This document shows, piece by piece, positions 63,886-64,000 of a stretch of DNA of 64,000 bases. A program made the position numbers and the translations under genes. Every line of letters begins with the position of its first letter. Within the stretch, counting starts at the first letter, position 1. This stretch comes from Nissabacter sp. SGAir0207 (GTDB taxonomy: Bacteria; Pseudomonadota; Gammaproteobacteria; Enterobacterales; Enterobacteriaceae), in NCBI RefSeq assembly GCF_005491205.1, contig NZ_CP028035.1, positions 2,480,001-2,544,000 of the forward strand. The letters run 5' to 3'. The notes under the pieces were generated by a model. The model saw only the letters and a program-made list of their open reading frames with translations, did not search any database and was not told where the DNA came from.

Positions 63886-63937
63886 AGGATTAGTTGACCC
63901 CCGGCTGGCGCGGTGTCCCGGTTTAACGCCGGGCAGC

Positions 63938-64000
63938 TCAGAGTTTCGGGTCGAGGGCGTCGCGCAGGCCGTCGCCCAGCAGGTTGAAGGCCAGCACCGT
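63938..64000 (-). CDS. Peptide-type ABC importer permease, C-terminal end only
   Basis: The last 20 codons before a TGA are visible and read TVLAFNLLGDGLRDALDPKL. This is the typical C-terminus of DppC/OppC/GsiD-type permeases for peptides, glutathione or nickel. The rest of the gene lies beyond the window, so the exact system cannot be named. Confidence 0.8.
   Translation of the reverse strand, partial: TVLAFNLLGDGLRDALDPKL

Overview
The window is a stretch of enterobacterial chromosome with high GC, on both strands. Almost every gene is recognisable against Escherichia coli, and the order ycaD–dms–serS–rarA–lolA–ftsK–lrp–trxB–cydDC–aat–infA–clpA–clpS–cspD–ybjX–ybjD–poxB–ltaE–ybjS–amiD–ybjQ–ybjP–artPIQMJ follows the E. 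coli 19–20 min region. The protein divergence, high GC and accessory genes fit Enterobacterales outside the E. coli/Salmonella group, perhaps a Serratia-like member of Yersiniaceae; the genus is inference.

Layout. 1–5726: end of the ycaD transporter gene and a leftward anaerobic DMSO reductase operon (dmsA-dmsB-dmsC-dmsD and a NapF-like ferredoxin) behind a probable FNR site. 5800–14450: serS, rarA, lolA, ftsK (with a repeat-rich linker) and lrp, all leftward. 14450–20253: trxB, cydD-cydC, aat and infA, rightward. 20416–23604: clpA and clpS leftward, cspD rightward. 23846–36746: ybjX, ybjD, poxB, ltaE, ybjS, amiD, ybjQ, ybjP, then arginine uptake (artPIQM, artJ). 36933–51149: genes that lie at about 48 min in E. 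coli (cdd, sanA, mglBAC, galS, yeiB, folE, yeiG/frmB), with maeA and a LysR regulator plus frmA placed among them. 51317–52216: a yghA-like oxidoreductase gene. 52339–62216: two tandem, paralogous autotransporter genes of about 4.7 kb, each with an AT-rich leader; this is the accessory part of the window. 62724–64000: an aldo-keto reductase and the end of a peptide-type ABC permease gene.

Functional links. The dms operon encodes a complete membrane-bound molybdoenzyme with its own chaperone. FrmA and FrmB/YeiG form the glutathione-dependent formaldehyde detoxification pair. ArtPIQMJ and MglBAC are complete ABC importers. The mgl and galS promoters share one design, with a CRP site centred at −41.5 and a gal-type operator near −60. 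The cdd promoter has the two-CRP-site, CytR-type design. No rRNA, tRNA, CRISPR array, prophage or transposase gene was found. No wholly new system is evident; the most unusual object is the duplicated autotransporter locus with its repeated flanking elements.
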